A stretch of DNA of 64,000 nt from Okapia johnstoni (lineage: Eukaryota > Chordata > Mammalia > Artiodactyla > Giraffidae): NCBI GenBank assembly GCA_024291935.2, contig CM044305.1, forward strand, positions 90,698,397 to 90,762,396. Direction: 5' to 3'. The notes beneath the pieces are model-generated. The model had not been told where the DNA came from and ran no database searches. It saw nothing but the letters and a program-made list of their open reading frames with translations. Positions 38,842-51,500 of the stretch are shown here, piece after piece. Made by a program: the position numbers and the translations under genes. Every line of letters starts with the position of its first letter. Positions within the stretch are counted from its first letter, which is position 1.

Positions 38842-39069
38842 GTGTGTGTGCGTGCTAAGTCGCTTCAGTCGTATACGACTCTGTGCGATACTATGGACTG
38901 TGTAGCCTGCCAGGCTCCTCTGTCCATAGGATTCTCCAGGCAAGAATACTCGAGTGGGTTGCCACGCCCTCCTCCAGGGATCTTCTGGGCCCAGGATTGA
39001 ACCCGTGTCTCTTTTGTCTCCTGCACTGGCAGGTGGATTCTTTACCACTAGAGCCACCTGGGAAACCCT
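38842..39069 (-). mobile_element. Bov-tA SINE
   Basis: CTAAGTCGCTTCAGTCGTAT to CTAGAGCCACCTGGGAAACC. Target duplication GATTAGCTAT (38832-38841) versus GATCAGCTAT (39070-39079). Confidence 0.93.
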
Positions 39070-39562
39070 GATCAGCTATACCTCGATACAAAATTAAAAG
39101 TTTATTTTAAAAAATGTAGTCGGTGGGGAGGCTTATCAATACCAGACACTTGATCTAATACAAATATTAATACCTTTTGTTTTATAGACATGTCACAGGT
39201 CGTGTGGGTCATGTATATTTTTAACATTATTTTATCTCTTTTTTTCCATGCTTCTTTTCAGCTTGGGTAACTAGAAAAATAAAAACCCTCCTAAGCTTCT
39301 CTTTACTCACCCCTTTTCAAGACATACCTAAAATTCCTCTCTCCAGAATAGTGTGAGAATAGGTTTTCAGTAAATCTACTTTCTAGTGAAAATATACCTA
39401 AAGAACAACATAGTCATTCATTAGGAATTCTCCCAAAGATATTTATCCAAATGGCTATTTAGAATGCTTTTACTTCGAATGATAACAAAGTTCACTGATT
39501 CACATAAAGAAAAACTATTCTCTAACAACAGATTTCAAGCCACATGAACCTGTCTTTAAAAT

Positions 39563-39680
39563 TCTAGCCAGGAGACTTTCCCCAGTGAAGGGGGCCCAGG
39601 TTCAATCCCTGGCCAGGAAAATTGATCCCACATGCCACAACTAAGACCTGATGCAGGCAAATAAATAAATAAATACATTA
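39563..39680 (+). mobile_element. CHR-2 type SINE (diverged)
   Basis: CCCAGGTTCAATCCCTGGCC, ATGCCACAACTAAGACC and an AAATAAATAAATAAATA tail. Confidence 0.75.
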
Positions 39681-39804
39681 AAAATTCTAGACAGGTATCA
39701 ATGAAATAGATTAGTTTGTACTTCATTACAACCCTTAAAATCCACTTCCACAAAACTCTTCTTAAGGGTCACAGTAAGTTACAGGTTACCCTAATACAGA
39801 ATTG

Positions 39805-40172
39805 ATGCTTTCAAACTGTGGTACTGGAGAAGACTCTTGAGAGTCTCGTGGACAGCAAGGAGATCAAACACATCAATGCTAAAGGAAATCAACCCTGAAT
39901 ATTCATTGGAAAGACTGATGCTGAAGCTGAAGCTCCAATACTTTGGCTACCTGGTATGAAGAGCCAATTCATCGGAAAAGACTCTGATGCTGGAAAAGAC
40001 TGAGGGCAAGGGGAGAAGGGGCTGACAGAGGATGAGATGGTTGGATGGCATCACCTACTCAACGGACATGAGTTTGAGCAAGCTCCAGGAGATGGCGATG
40101 GACAGGGGAGCCTGGCGTGCTGCAGTCCCCGGGGTTGCAAAGAGTCAGACATGCCTGAGCGACTGGACAACA
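39805..40172 (+). mobile_element. BovB (RTE) LINE 3' end
   Basis: GAGTCTCGTGGACAGCAAGG, GATGCTGAAGCTGAAGCTCC, GAGATGGTTGGATGGCATCA and GAGTTTGAGCAAGCTCCAGG follow BovB 3' sequence, ending in the Bov-A-like GAGTCAGACATGCCTGAGCG. BovB is the ruminant LINE of presumed horizontal origin and the mobilising partner of Bov SINEs. Confidence 0.92.
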
Positions 40173-40539
40173 CTACAGATCTGCATGTAAGGACTCTTGG
40201 TCTCCATTGACGTGGAGACCATCCATGGACGTGGGCATGGACCACAGTTCAATAGGGGTTCATTTGATAACACGAGAGAAAAACTCAGCCTTAGCATACC
40301 TTAGCGCAGGCATATGGAAGAAAGGCAGAGCCCTCGTTTGGAGGGTTTTCCCCAACCCACAAAAAAACCCTCTTCACCATTATCTAGTATCCTAACACCT
40401 GGGCCTGCCACCCCTGGGACGGACCCCTAGAATTCATTCCCATTTTGTTGCCAAAAGTAAAGTACACGTCCTCTTCTAGGCCATTTACTAGAGTTTTAAG
40501 CAAAATTTTCTCCATCCTAATTTTGGAGAGAATGCCACT

Positions 40540-41040
40540 TTAATGTAGCTATACAGAGACTTGACTTATTATCCCTAACCCTCTGGATCCTGCCTCTAAG
40601 CCAATCATAGTACTTGGTGAAACAGTCCCACAATTCTATGGTGATGCCAGTTATTTTACGTTGCCTTGGCTTGCCGTGCAATCCCAGGAGAAGCTTTTTG
40701 AAAGCCTAGATAGATCAAGTTCACTGGTTTCCCTTCATCCACATATGCTTTAGTCTCTGGTAAAACACAAGGTCATTAGTCAAGCAGAAACTCCACTTAT
40801 AGAAATGATCTTGGCCTTCCTAGAAGATTAAATTTGCTTAACTTTCCATGGTCCCATTCTTTATTATATCTTCTCCCTGCCTGTTTTTATAAGTGAGGCA
40901 TCCCAGGTATAACTGGGATTTATTTTAATGGCCAGCTCCCTATTTATTCTAATGACTGTCTCCTTGACACCATCCAATTCCCCAATCTCACCTTTCAGAA
41001 TCTCTCCTTTAGGCTCAGACCTGTTGATTAATTACATTTT
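40540..41040 (-). mobile_element. CR1/L3-like LINE relic
   Basis: TTTTTGAAAGCCTAGATAG, TCAAGTTCACTGGTTTCCC and CACAAGGTCATTAGTCAAGC recall the reverse complement of CR1/L3 reverse transcriptase coding sequence. Very diverged, with no open frame. Assignment from memory of the consensus. Confidence 0.5.
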
Positions 41041-43875
41041 GTTTGTTCGTTAGAATTAGAAAATTCAGTATATTTACTACTTCAACCAGTCCACCTCAAG
41101 AGATTATATGGAAATGGAACCCTGTCCTAAAATTTTTACCAAGTCTATATCAAAGTATTGATTCACTTCTCCAAAACTAACCTTTGGCCCAATTGGGCAA
41201 CACAAAAAAATTGGGGTGCTTAATCTAGTACTTTTACCAAGTGTGTCTTACATGCCAGATGCCACTCCTCACTGCAGAGAAGGCAAAATGCTTGGGATCC
41301 ACCTTCTTGAAAATGACAAGATAATCTTACGTGGACTTTATTGCTGTTCTATAGGCTTTTCTCTCTCCCTCTTACTGTATATTCTGAATTACTCCACTTC
41401 TCCATCCCCTCCCCAAAAGATCTCTGTGGTTTTCTGATCTCTTGAAACAACTCAAGTTCAAAAGACAGAAGACGTGATTCTATCCCAGGTAAATCCACCA
41501 CAACTCATGCATCTTACACTGAGGCTTCAAGAGATGTGCCTTATAGTACGTCCCTTGGACAAGCTGGGAGAGAGTTACATGCTCATATATAATACATTGC
41601 CAGATACGCTGTGGCCATTTTTTGAGTCCTCAACAGTAACAGAAGATATTTAGTTTAGACTCAAAGCAAAATCTTGCAATGAGCAAATTCCTTAACGATC
41701 TGCTGCCTTTCTTGGTTAATAAAGCAAAATCCACAAGGGAAAAGCTTCACACAAATGCTTTAGCTATTCAGCTTGCCAAATCAGGTCACTAACCACTTAA
41801 ATTAATTTTAAAAGTCCATCTTTCAGACAATGTTCATGCTTTGATTTTTGAAAAGTCTGTGAATCTAAACCTGATCCCTTGATGATGAACTTCCCTAACC
41901 TTAATATCCAATAGTCAATAAATCACTGGGTGAAACCCCATTCAATTTTTGCTGCTGTGGTCTCAGGAGAGGAGCTTCTCTGCCCTCAAGTGACTGACAC
42001 ACCAAACAGCAAAGGAACTGAGATACTACACAATTCCCTTCTACCATGCTAGGAAAAATCCCTGTTTGTTCTGGGCTCTGAAACTCCAATAAAAAGGTAG
42101 TTAAATGAAGGTATCAATTAGGAAATTCTTCAGCTGGGCTGCCATGCCAGTCACCTACCATTTTCCTCTGGTTTAAGTATCACAGAGAAGGGAAAAATAA
42201 GGGCCGATCTTGGGCACTAAATTAACGGATTAACATGATTACTTATTTATGACACAAACAAAAATTTACTTCCTTACAGAAGAAGATGGAAAAGTGATTG
42301 CCTTTGCCAGCAAGTGACAAGGAAAAGAGAAAAAATCAGTCATTTGGTCTGTGTTCAAGTCCCACAGGCCTATTCAATTCCTGACCGTCCTCAGATGTAG
42401 GCCTGCCAGATCCAGGGCCACAGAGATAGATATGAATGTTCCAGAAAGCAACTAGTATACTGGAGGTGGCCTGGCCCTGTTTCCTGCAGAACTGTCAGAA
42501 AACTAGGTATAAAGGGGTTTCCTGTTCCCATTTTTTGCTTTGGGTGGGGATGAAAGCAGAGAGGCCATTCTGGTTTGAGCCTCAAAGAAGACAGGAAGGT
42601 TCCTGCCCTAGAGCTGCCATTGGAGTCAATAAAGAACAGTGTCTGTCACAGGACCTCAGAGAGCCACCAGAGCATCAGAATCTGAATCTGGCCAGGACAG
42701 TCTGGAGGCCGGATGTTCACAAATTCAAAGCATCAAACAGCTTTCCTCGGCCTGGAGCAATGGGAGAGTAAGCATCTGTTTCATTATTTCAATATCCAAC
42801 TTGCTTTCCATAAATCTTTGGGGCCATGGGCCAACTATTCACTCATGAAGCAACTGATCTGGTCAAATATCTGATCCCAAAGAAGTTCCAATTACTCCTC
42901 CAGTCTGAGAAGGTGATCCATCAGCTAAGAGGGGTTGGGGAAGTGCTGGTGGCCGGGGTAGGAGAGAGACAGCAAGAACTAAAGAGAAATGGGTCCAGGG
43001 AAAGAAAAAGAAAAGGAAACTGGTATAGGATCCAGGGCTGAATATTAGGAGGGCCACCTAAAACTGATGCTAGTGACAATCTGGCACCAGGGCCTCAAGT
43101 TCACGGTAACTCCCATCAAACAGAGGGACATGTTTTTCTCTTTAGTTTCCATTACACAGAGTCTGCAGATGGCACACTGCATTACTACTGCAATTATTGA
43201 CTATAATTACTGTGAAAAGTCTTTGAAGTGATAGCAAAATTATTAAAATGGCCCCTCTTAGAAAAGAAGGGCAATAAATGCAGTCTCCTTTGGAAAATTC
43301 AAGGACCCAGTTTCATACTGGGACTTTCTGCCAGCAAAGAGTATGTCACTTTAATGTACTTATTCTCGGCTCCTCTCCTTGAAGATGTTTTATCCTATGT
43401 GAAAAACGAACAATGGTATGTGGTTCAGGATATATTTTAAGAATATACTTAAAAGTACTTCAAAGGAAAATAAAACTAAAGTAACCTTCTCCTTGCAGAC
43501 ACACATATACTTGTGCAAGTTCGTCGTTTTTCCAGATCCCACAGTAACCCAAGAGAGGCAATTTTTTAAACTGTCTTTGAGGATGAAAACAAATGCCAAG
43601 TGACATTAAATGTCCATCTCTTTTAAAGAGAACACTGTGCTTATCTGTTTGAATTAGAAAACATTTTAGTGTACTTAAACGAGTATTGGTAACTAGAAAT
43701 AATGAACAGAAAATAGCTTTCCTTGTCCCTTTTCATAGAACCATAAATCGTGCACTTGAAAATTTTTATTTTTATTTTTCACTTGAAAAATAAAATCTAT
43801 TTAATCTTACGTTCGAACTCTGAGTCAAGGTAGCATGATCCCAAACTACAGCCAATGTTACAAGATCATATGCAT

Positions 43876-44160
43876 TGTTGTTGTTCATCCGCTCAGTCGT
43901 GTCTGACTCTTTGTGACCCCATGGACTGTAGCACGCCAGGCTTCCCTGTCCTTCACCATCTCCCAGAGCTTGCTCAAACTCATGTCCATTGAGTCGGTGA
44001 TGCCATTTAACCATCTCATCCTCTGTTGCCCCCTTCTTTCCTGCCCTCAATCTTTCCCAGCATCGGGGTCTTTGCCAATGGGTCAGCTCTTCACAACAGA
44101 TGGCCAAAGTATTGGAGCTTCAGTTTCTGCATTACCACAGTTCAAGATTTTCAATCATAT
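43876..44160 (-). mobile_element. BovB (RTE) LINE 3' end
   Basis: CGCTCAGTCGTGTCTGACTC then CATCTCCCAGAGCTTGCTCA, CATTGAGTCGGTGATGCCAT and GGCCAAAGTATTGGAGCTTC: reverse complement of BovB, 5'-truncated. Confidence 0.92.
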
Positions 44161-45504
44161 TCTGGAATCAATTTCAATGTAGTGAGGAAAGGACATTTCA
44201 AAAGCTGAAGCCCACTCAATGTCCAGCAACTATTTATATAATATTTACATTGTGTTAGGTATTATAAATAATATACAGATGAGTTAAAGCATATGGAACG
44301 ATGTACTAGGATGTGCTGTGGATTTTGGTTTCCCAGGGAATCTTGTAACCATAAACCCCCCACCCCGAGGAATGGCTGTATATTTCTCAGAAAGGGGATC
44401 CTTTCTATGCCTTGGGGTTCAACCATATTTAAAGGAAGAGTATTTTCCTGTTGTGATTATTACTGCTGCTACTACTAATACAGCTACTATTATTAAGCTT
44501 AGGAACCATTATTTCTAAAAATTACAGAAAACAACAGCAATTTAGCTTTATTTAGCCAAAACACAGACTGTCCCTTGGTAAAAATTCAGGCTATAGCAAT
44601 ATCACTTTGGGATTACAGGTTAGAGAACCTTTTCTTTAGTTCTAAAAGGACTCTGTTATACTGTTGGAGATAAAAAACCAAAATAATAAAGGTTGATTCA
44701 TATGAAGTTGACATTATTTCAGGTCAAAAGAGTGAAATACCAGCAATAGCCTAGCCTAATATTTTGAGGAATCAACTCTACATCAATATCTGAGTATTCT
44801 TACATGTAAAGTATAAATCATTTGCATGCTAGGACTCCTGCACTCACAAATACAAATCAAAAGGTTGAAATAAGACACTCCTATTCACTTACTTAAATAA
44901 GCATCTTACTTTAAAAAAAGAATACACATGCCTGGAGTACGTACCATGTTAACTGCACTATCCTGACAAATGATCAGTTCTTTCTTATGAGCCAATCATT
45001 TTGTTGAAAGAACACTGTGCTCTCTAAGATAAAGGTGGATGATTCAGAAATTTAGAATATCTAAGGATAAATGTGTGTCAAATAAAAACCAGAAAAGAAA
45101 AAACCTCACCCTGAGATGAAGGGAATTCGCTCCCTATCACATCAAAGGAAGGGAGAACAAAGATGGAAATGGCGGCTCCCTGCACAATTGTGGTGCATTT
45201 AAGTGCTGATTTTTTGATGTTGCTGATGAGAGTATATTGACCTCAGAGCATCTGTCAGTTTATTACCCGATCACCTCCTTCTACTCGCTTTATTTCTTTG
45301 CTATTTCTGTCAAACAGGTCTTCCTCTACTAGGTTTTAGATTGGGACCATAGATTTCCCTCCATTACCCCTCACAATTGTGCCTAAGATTTATGGACATG
45401 AGCGAGAAAAGGAAAATTCATCACCATAATATTTACTTGCTAGGATGTATAGGCAAGGTTTGGAGAGATAAAAAATGCTTCCTGAACAAGTGTTTTTACA
45501 GAGT

Positions 45505-45541
45505 GGGGGGGGGGGTGCAGGGAGGGAGGGGAGAACAGGGG
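45505..45541 (+). repeat. G-rich low-complexity tract
   Basis: A run of eleven or more G, then GGGAGGGAGGGG and GGGGG further on. Confidence 0.85.
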
Positions 45542-46029
45542 GCTGAGATACCCTGGCCTTGCTCCTGAGTAGTATACAGAACTCAGGCACTGAGGAACAG
45601 GATAAAGAGTATGTAATGGGGATCACAGCCATGTGCAATTCCACAACTCATGGGGAGAGGAAAAGCAAAGTGCAAAACACAACGCATGGATTTCCGCCCC
45701 CCCATTTTAAGAGTAAGAAGCTATGACAAAACCAGGCATTATTGAGGGAGAAAAAAAGAAAGAGTTCAAAAAGTAAACAACACGCAAGATGTCTGGAGAC
45801 TAGTTTGGAAATCGGGGGTGAAGGGAAGAGTCTTTTACCTGTTACTCCAGAGTTAAGTGCTCCCAAGCACTTATATTTTGAGAAGAGGGCTGGAGAGAGA
45901 GAGAGAGAAGAGAGAAATTTCAGCACGGCTAAAAGGCCAGAGTGAAAAAGAAGTGAAGGTATCTTTGATGAAACAAAAAGCTAATCCCAGACTGGGTATA
46001 GAGAAAAGCCCAAAAGGCAGGCAGGTTAG

Positions 46030-46700
46030 ATACAAAATCAAAATTAGGCAGGAGCAACTTGCAAGAGATTGCCAAGTCAACAGACTAAGAGGCTCTTTCT
46101 CTCTATCAAAGGGAGGAAGCCATTTAGAGCATCCAAGGACTCACTTAATCACAGTCACAGAGCTAACAAGGAGACGGGTCGAGAGACTGAATGAATTCTT
46201 TGTCTTGGAGGTTCGCATTCCCAAACCAGAACACTGAACTCGGCAGGTCAGAGGTACTAGATCAAATAGTGGTAAACACGATGCTATGCATCTAATCACA
46301 AACCAGGAGTAGATAAATCACTGGGACCAGATGGTATCCACCAGTCAGTTTTGAAGTAACTCAAGGGTGAAACTGTTTTGGCCAACATGTGTAGGCCATC
46401 TTTACAAACAGCCACTGCCCGAGAGACTGCTGCTTGTCAATGCAATTCCTATTCATAAGAAGGGTTCTGAAGGGGACCCTGGGGAAGTAGAAACCAGTAG
46501 GGCTCATTTCCCTATCAAGTAGGCTGGCCAACTTTATGATAAAGGTGAAATCACTGCGTATTTTCAAAAATAAACCCTATGGAGGAGACAGAACACCAAA
46601 TATTTTGGCAAAGGAGAAAATTCATCTAATAAACCAGAGCTTGCTGGTGAGGCAAGGAGAATATGCATTTGAATAAATGGGACCCTGAATATACAATTTA
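46030..46700 (+). mobile_element. CR1/L3-like LINE ORF2 relic
   Basis: Translating around 46310-46580 with frameshifts gives reverse transcriptase-like pieces: DKSLGPDGIHQSVLK, then HKKGSEGDPGE and KGEITAYFQK. These correspond to the 'GPDGIHP', 'KKG..DPGNYRP' and 'IIKDEI' motifs of CR1/L3 elements. Stops and shifts make it a dead fossil. The left limit is uncertain. Confidence 0.65.
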
Positions 46701-48295
46701 CGGAGGGTGCTAACAGAAAGCATTATCATGTACCTGTGCTCCTGTATACTGGCACTGAACCTTAAAATATACAAGAGAGAGAAGCAGAATTCCAAAGTTT
46801 TACAAGAGGCTTTAAGAGTATTCTTTTTATTGTCTCCTCATATATTAGACTCATTCAATAAACAACCCCAGAAGCACAGCAATCTCTCACTTACACGTTG
46901 CTTCAACTTTTGAGACAACCCAATGAGTAGGAGAAGCCTGACTTTAACAACAACAATGGAGGGTGGAGGTGGGGCGCAGGGACAGAGTCTCTGAAATTTA
47001 CTGTAGAATATTGGAGCCACCCTCTGGGACATAGCTTTATTTTGCACACAAATATTCCAGTTGCCTATTTAACCCACTCTGCTGCTGGGGTCTGATTTCT
47101 AGACGTTCAGTTCTGCCTTGGGCGAAAAAGGACAAAGAGTGAACCCAAATCAATGACAGCTCAAGTGACGGCTGAAAAGGGAGGCAGAAGCAACAGAGGC
47201 AGAACAGCGTGGGGCCATTTAGCTTAGGGGCAAAGAGTTCTCGTCCCTCAAAAAGCCCTAAGGACATGACCACGTTAGAATATCATTTATTAAGTTATTT
47301 TCATGATGGCCCTGGGTCTTCTTTAATTAATTATGATTTTTTATCATTCTATTTAATTAGGCAAGAGAATAAATATTTCCAAGATATTTTCACAGAGATG
47401 TTTAGAACATTTTTTAAGTTTGTTTGATGTGTAAAGGAATAATTATCTAGAAAAATCTGTTACTCCAAATATTTCCTTTTCAGAGGAAGCAACACAACTA
47501 ACACACAACATTTTAATGTCACAAGGGTAAGGTCAACAGTTGTCTGAGGCTACAACTCAAGAGCATCACAAAAAGTTCTAGATATGTTCAGAGAGAGATA
47601 AATGGGGCAATTCATTAGGGAAAACTGGCTTCTTTTGTATACATTTAAATCCTTAGATTTTATGTTTCAACAAAACATTCCTCTTCCTTTCACCTGAGTG
47701 TGGTGTCCATACCAGAGACACAACTGACCAGAGCGCTGTTTTTTTTCCTTTCAAAGGACATCAAACAGCTGATTCATATTACCAAAAATATTAATCCCAG
47801 AAGATTGAAAAGAGAAGAGTTAAGTAAACATGAAAATAAGGTTTATTTCTCAAAGTGGGCTTATTTCTTCAAACACCTACTTTCTCAATTTGGGGAGAGA
47901 CACTCTGCTATCTGCACTTCAGATCATTCTTTATTTCTCTCAAGACAACCTGATATTAGTGAAGGAAATTGATTTGAAACATCCAAGAAGAAAGCAAAAA
48001 GAAGATCCTGAAGTGGAGCAATCTCTCAAACCACATTCCTTTAGAAGAAGCCACTGCTCACACCAGGAAAAACACCACTGCTCTCTGAAGTACTCCAGGG
48101 CAATGAAATGGAAGAAAACCTGGGTATTATCAAAGACCAAAATAACCAAAGTTTCTGGAAAACAAACTTGCATAAGTTTTCTCATTCATTCATTTTACAG
48201 TACCCATGCAAAAGTTGCTCATCTCTCCCAAAAGACAACAAGTGACAAGGCAGGACTCAGCAAGGAAAAGACCCCTAAACAAATTAAATACAATT

Positions 48296-48482
48296 TGAAA
48301 GTCGCTCAGTTGTGTACAACTCTTTGTGACCCCATGGACTATACAGTCCATGGAATTCTCTAGGCCAGAATACTTGAGTCGGTAGCCTTTCCCTTCTCCA
48401 GGGGATCTTCCCAACCCGGGGATTGAACCCAGGTCTCCCATATTGCAGGCGGATTCTTTACCAGCTGAACCACAAGGGAAAC
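48296..48482 (-). mobile_element. Bov-tA SINE
   Basis: GTCGCTCAGTTGTGTACAAC to CAGCTGAACCACAAGGGAAA, with the CTATACAGTCCATGGAATTC variant of the body. Confidence 0.92.
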
Positions 48483-48958
48483 AATACAGAAATCAAAACC
48501 ATGAAGAAAAATGACAGAGAAGGGAAGAAGCTGGAGCAAACAGTAACTCACTATTTCTCATTCTAAACCTGCCAGGATCAAAATGTCACTTGCCATACCT
48601 GTACCCTACATGTAACACAAACACAATACAAATGTTCTACGCTGGTAAGAACAAGTTGAGAACGGTTTTACAATTTTAAAGGGCCCTGATTTGGACACTG
48701 AGTAATGCCTTGCTAAAGAAGGAATGAAAAGCCTACATGCTGCCAGCATTTCTGAGGGGAATGAGCATCCTCGATGAGAGATGTCTTGAAAACAGTCCTC
48801 TGGGATGGCTTGCTCACACAAGCTTTATTTCCTGAAAACCTCCACGATGATGACTTTTTATAAAAAGCTTGTACATTCCTTGCTTCCTCTCAGAGCGATG
48901 AATGGGTGCTGCTGTGGATCTGCACAGCTGCCTCCCACTACAAAGAACAGGTAAGTCA

Positions 48959-49071
48959 GGGTTAGTGGTTAAGACTCTGTGCTTCCACTGCAGGGGGTGT
49001 GGGTTCCATCCCTGGTGGGGGAACTAAGATCCCACAGGCCCCTTGGTCAAAAATAAATAAATAAAACAAAT
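48959..49071 (+). mobile_element. CHR-2 type SINE
   Basis: GGTTAGTGGTTAAGACTCTG head, GTTCCATCCCTGGTGGGGGA, and an AAAATAAATAAATAAAAC tail. Perfect 13-bp duplication AACAGGTAAGTCA at 48946-48958 and 49072-49084. Confidence 0.9.
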
Positions 49072-49120
49072 AACAGGTAAGTCAAGTCAGGCAAGCCAGC
49101 CTAAAGGCAGAAGGAGTTTT

Positions 49121-49139
49121 GGGGGGGGGGGGGGGGGGG
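49121..49139 (+). repeat. Poly(G) tract of 19
   Basis: Nineteen consecutive G after TTTT. Long mononucleotide G runs are uncommon in mammalian DNA and prone to length errors in sequencing. Confidence 0.95.
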
Positions 49140-49361
49140 TGCACCAGAGACAATGCTCCTATTGGTAAAAACAAATGGTGATGAGGGACAGAAAACTGAG
49201 GCATGACTGAGAGCTGGGAATGCCATGACAGAGAGGCCAAGGAGTGCATGGGTAAATTATTGTCAACTCCTGGCCTGGATCACTAATACGAATTACCCTG
49301 ACATTCGTTCCCTTGCCTAACAGTCTGAAAAATCGTATTTGTTTTTTTAAACATATAGCTC

Positions 49362-49942
49362 TGCTATCGCTGAATGTTTGTGTACCTCCACCTCCCAAAC
49401 TCCTATGTTGAAACTTAACCCCGCAATGTGATGGTATCTGGAGGTGGGGCCTTTGGGAGGTGATTAGGTCATAAGGGTGGAGCCCTCATGAATGGGATAA
49501 GGGACCTTATAAAAATACTCCAGGGGTTCTCACTAGACACTGACTCTGCTGCTGCTAAGTCGCTTCAGTCGTGTCCGACTCCGTGTGACCCCATAGACGG
49601 CAGCCCACCAGGCTCCTCTGTCCCTGGGAATCTCTAGGCAAGAATACTGGAGTGGGTTGCCATTTCCTTCTCCAATGCATGCATGCATGCTAAGTTGCCT
49701 CAGTCGTGTCCGACTCTGTGCCACCCTATGGACAGCAGCCCACCAGGCTCCTGCATCCACAGGATTCTCCAGGCAAGAATACTGGAGTGGGCTGCAATCT
49801 TCTTCTCCAAGATACTGCCTCTAGACACTCACTAGACTCTTCTGCCACCATGGTCTTAGTCTCCAGAACTGTGAGAAAAAAATTCTGTTAAGTCACCGAA
49901 TCTATGGAATTTTTGTTATGGCAGCTCAAAGAAACTAAGCCA
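49362..49942 (+). mobile_element. MaLR-type LTR (non-autonomous ERVL), interrupted
   Basis: TGCTATCGCTGAATGTTTGT start, GGGGCCTTTGGGAGGTGATT, GGTGGAGCCCTCATGAATGG, then after the Bov-A2 insertion CTCCAGAACTGTGAGAAAAA and a GCAGCTCAAAGAAACTAAGC end. A solitary, non-coding LTR of the MLT1/MST group. Confidence 0.8.
49542..49820 (-). mobile_element. Bov-A2 dimeric SINE inserted in the LTR
   Basis: Two Bov-A units joined by an (ATGC)n linker at 49676-49690. The flanking copies CTAGACACT at 49533-49541 and 49821-49829 fit target duplication. Confidence 0.9.
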
Positions 49943-50344
49943 AGTTTCTTTTCTTTCACTCTTCTCCAGACATCCTCAATCCTTTTATTATAAAAACAGA
50001 GATGCTGTTTTTCCCACTGCTCGTTTCCCAACATAACCCTTCATTCTATGGGAATGGAAAACGGTGAAATAAGCTTGTATGTTAGTAATGCCATCAAAGT
50101 TTCCAAGTGCTAAAAACTAGAAGGGACTTAATGATCTTGTGATCGCATTTCCTCAGTCTATAGAAGAGGAAATGAAGTTCCCTGCCAATGTGGATGAACC
50201 TGTGCTAGGGGGCACAACTTATCTGGTTATGGCTGGAACTCTGGTCTCCTGTGGTCCAGGTTGTAATTCTTGAATCCCATCAGTCAGGTGAACCCTGACA
50301 TTAGCCATTGGAGAACTGGACATCAGACATGACACGAACATGAT

Positions 50345-51500
50345 CCTTTCCACACCCACCTCACCAACTTCTAAAAATTCTAATATAATTCGCATATTAT
50401 ACACTTTGCACATTTCAAGTGTACAATTCACTGGGTTCTGGTATGTTAATAGAGTTTGGCAACCATCACAACTATCTAATTCTAAACATTTTCCTCACCC
50501 CCAAAAGAAATCTCATGCCTATTAAATAGTCACCATCACTCTCCCCCCTCCAACTGCCTACACACATCAGCCCTAGGCAACCAGTAATCTATTTTCTGAC
50601 TCTATGAATTTACCTATTCTGGACATTTCCTATAGAAGGAATCATACGATATACAGTCTTTCTGTACTGGCTTTTCTGACAAAGCATGAAGATTTCAATG
50701 TTCATCTGTGTTGTAACATGTATCAGTGCTTCATTCCTCTTTGTGGCTATATAGTATTTCCTTTTGTGGCTATAGAATATTTCATTGTATGGATATAGCA
50801 AAGAAGAATATCTCAGAAATACTGCAGGTTTGGTTCCAGACCACCACAATAAACTGAATTACCACCTGAGCAACCAGGAACCCCATGTTTACACTGTAGC
50901 ATGCCTCAATTTTACATTCCTTCTTTAGTACAGACCTTAATTTAAAAATACTTTACTGCTAAAAAATGCCAGAACCAATTACAATAGTAACAAAGACTAC
51001 CGACCATAAAACAAATATAAAAGAAAGTCTGAAATATTGTGAGAATTACCAAAATGTGAGACAGAGACGTGGAATGAACAACTTGGCACTGACAGATTAG
51101 TCAACATGCGGGGTTGCCACAAACCTTGTATAAAAAAAATTTGTATAAAAAAAAAACACATGCAAGAATCGGTGAAGTGTAATAAAGTAAAGCACAATAA
51201 AATGAGGTAGGCCTGTATTTTGTTTATGCATTCATCAGTTGATGGACATTTAGGTTGTTTCCACCTTGTGACAACCAACTGTGGATAGTGTTGTCACAAA
51301 CATTATATTAGGTTTTATTTTGATACTGGATACAAACATTAAATAGGAAACCATCTTTACAACACTAAAATCTCAGTAATCCCCAAATTTACATGTTTTG
51401 TTTTTCTTTTGTCTGCCCCAAAGGCTTCATTTCTCTTAAGTATGTACCTAGGAGTGGAATTACTGAATCAGTCAGATAGGCCAAAGAGTATGCTGAATGC
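50345..51500 (-). mobile_element. L1 3' fragment split by a Tigger element
   Basis: CATTTCAAGTGTACAATTCA, TTGGCAACCATCACAACTAT and ATTTCATTGTATGGATAT on the left, then TTTATGCATTCATCAGTTGA and TACCTAGGAGTGGAATTAC on the right, are contiguous in old L1 reverse complement. The 50798-51217 block interrupts them. Confidence 0.82.
50798..51217. mobile_element. Tigger-type (pogo/mariner) DNA transposon remnant
   Basis: The left end has GGTTTGGTTCCAGACCACC; inside, TTAATTTAAAAATACTTTAC; the right end AAATGAGGTAGGCCTGTA is the inverted terminal repeat. No transposase remains. The insertion is at a TA within the L1. Confidence 0.8.

Noticed and set aside
40199..40220. Inverted repeat GGTCTCCA/TGGAGACC
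   Set aside because: An 8-bp stem with a 6-nt loop is common by chance and has no supporting context.
45857..46237. Open frame of 126 codons on the plus strand
   Set aside because: Highly charged, unrecognised, and its end overlaps the CR1/L3 relic; not a gene.
47830..48363. Open frame of 177 codons on the plus strand, the longest in the window
   Set aside because: No recognisable domain, low-complexity Lys/Ser-rich composition, and its end runs into a Bov-tA SINE. About one open frame of this length is expected by chance in 64 kb of six-frame sequence.
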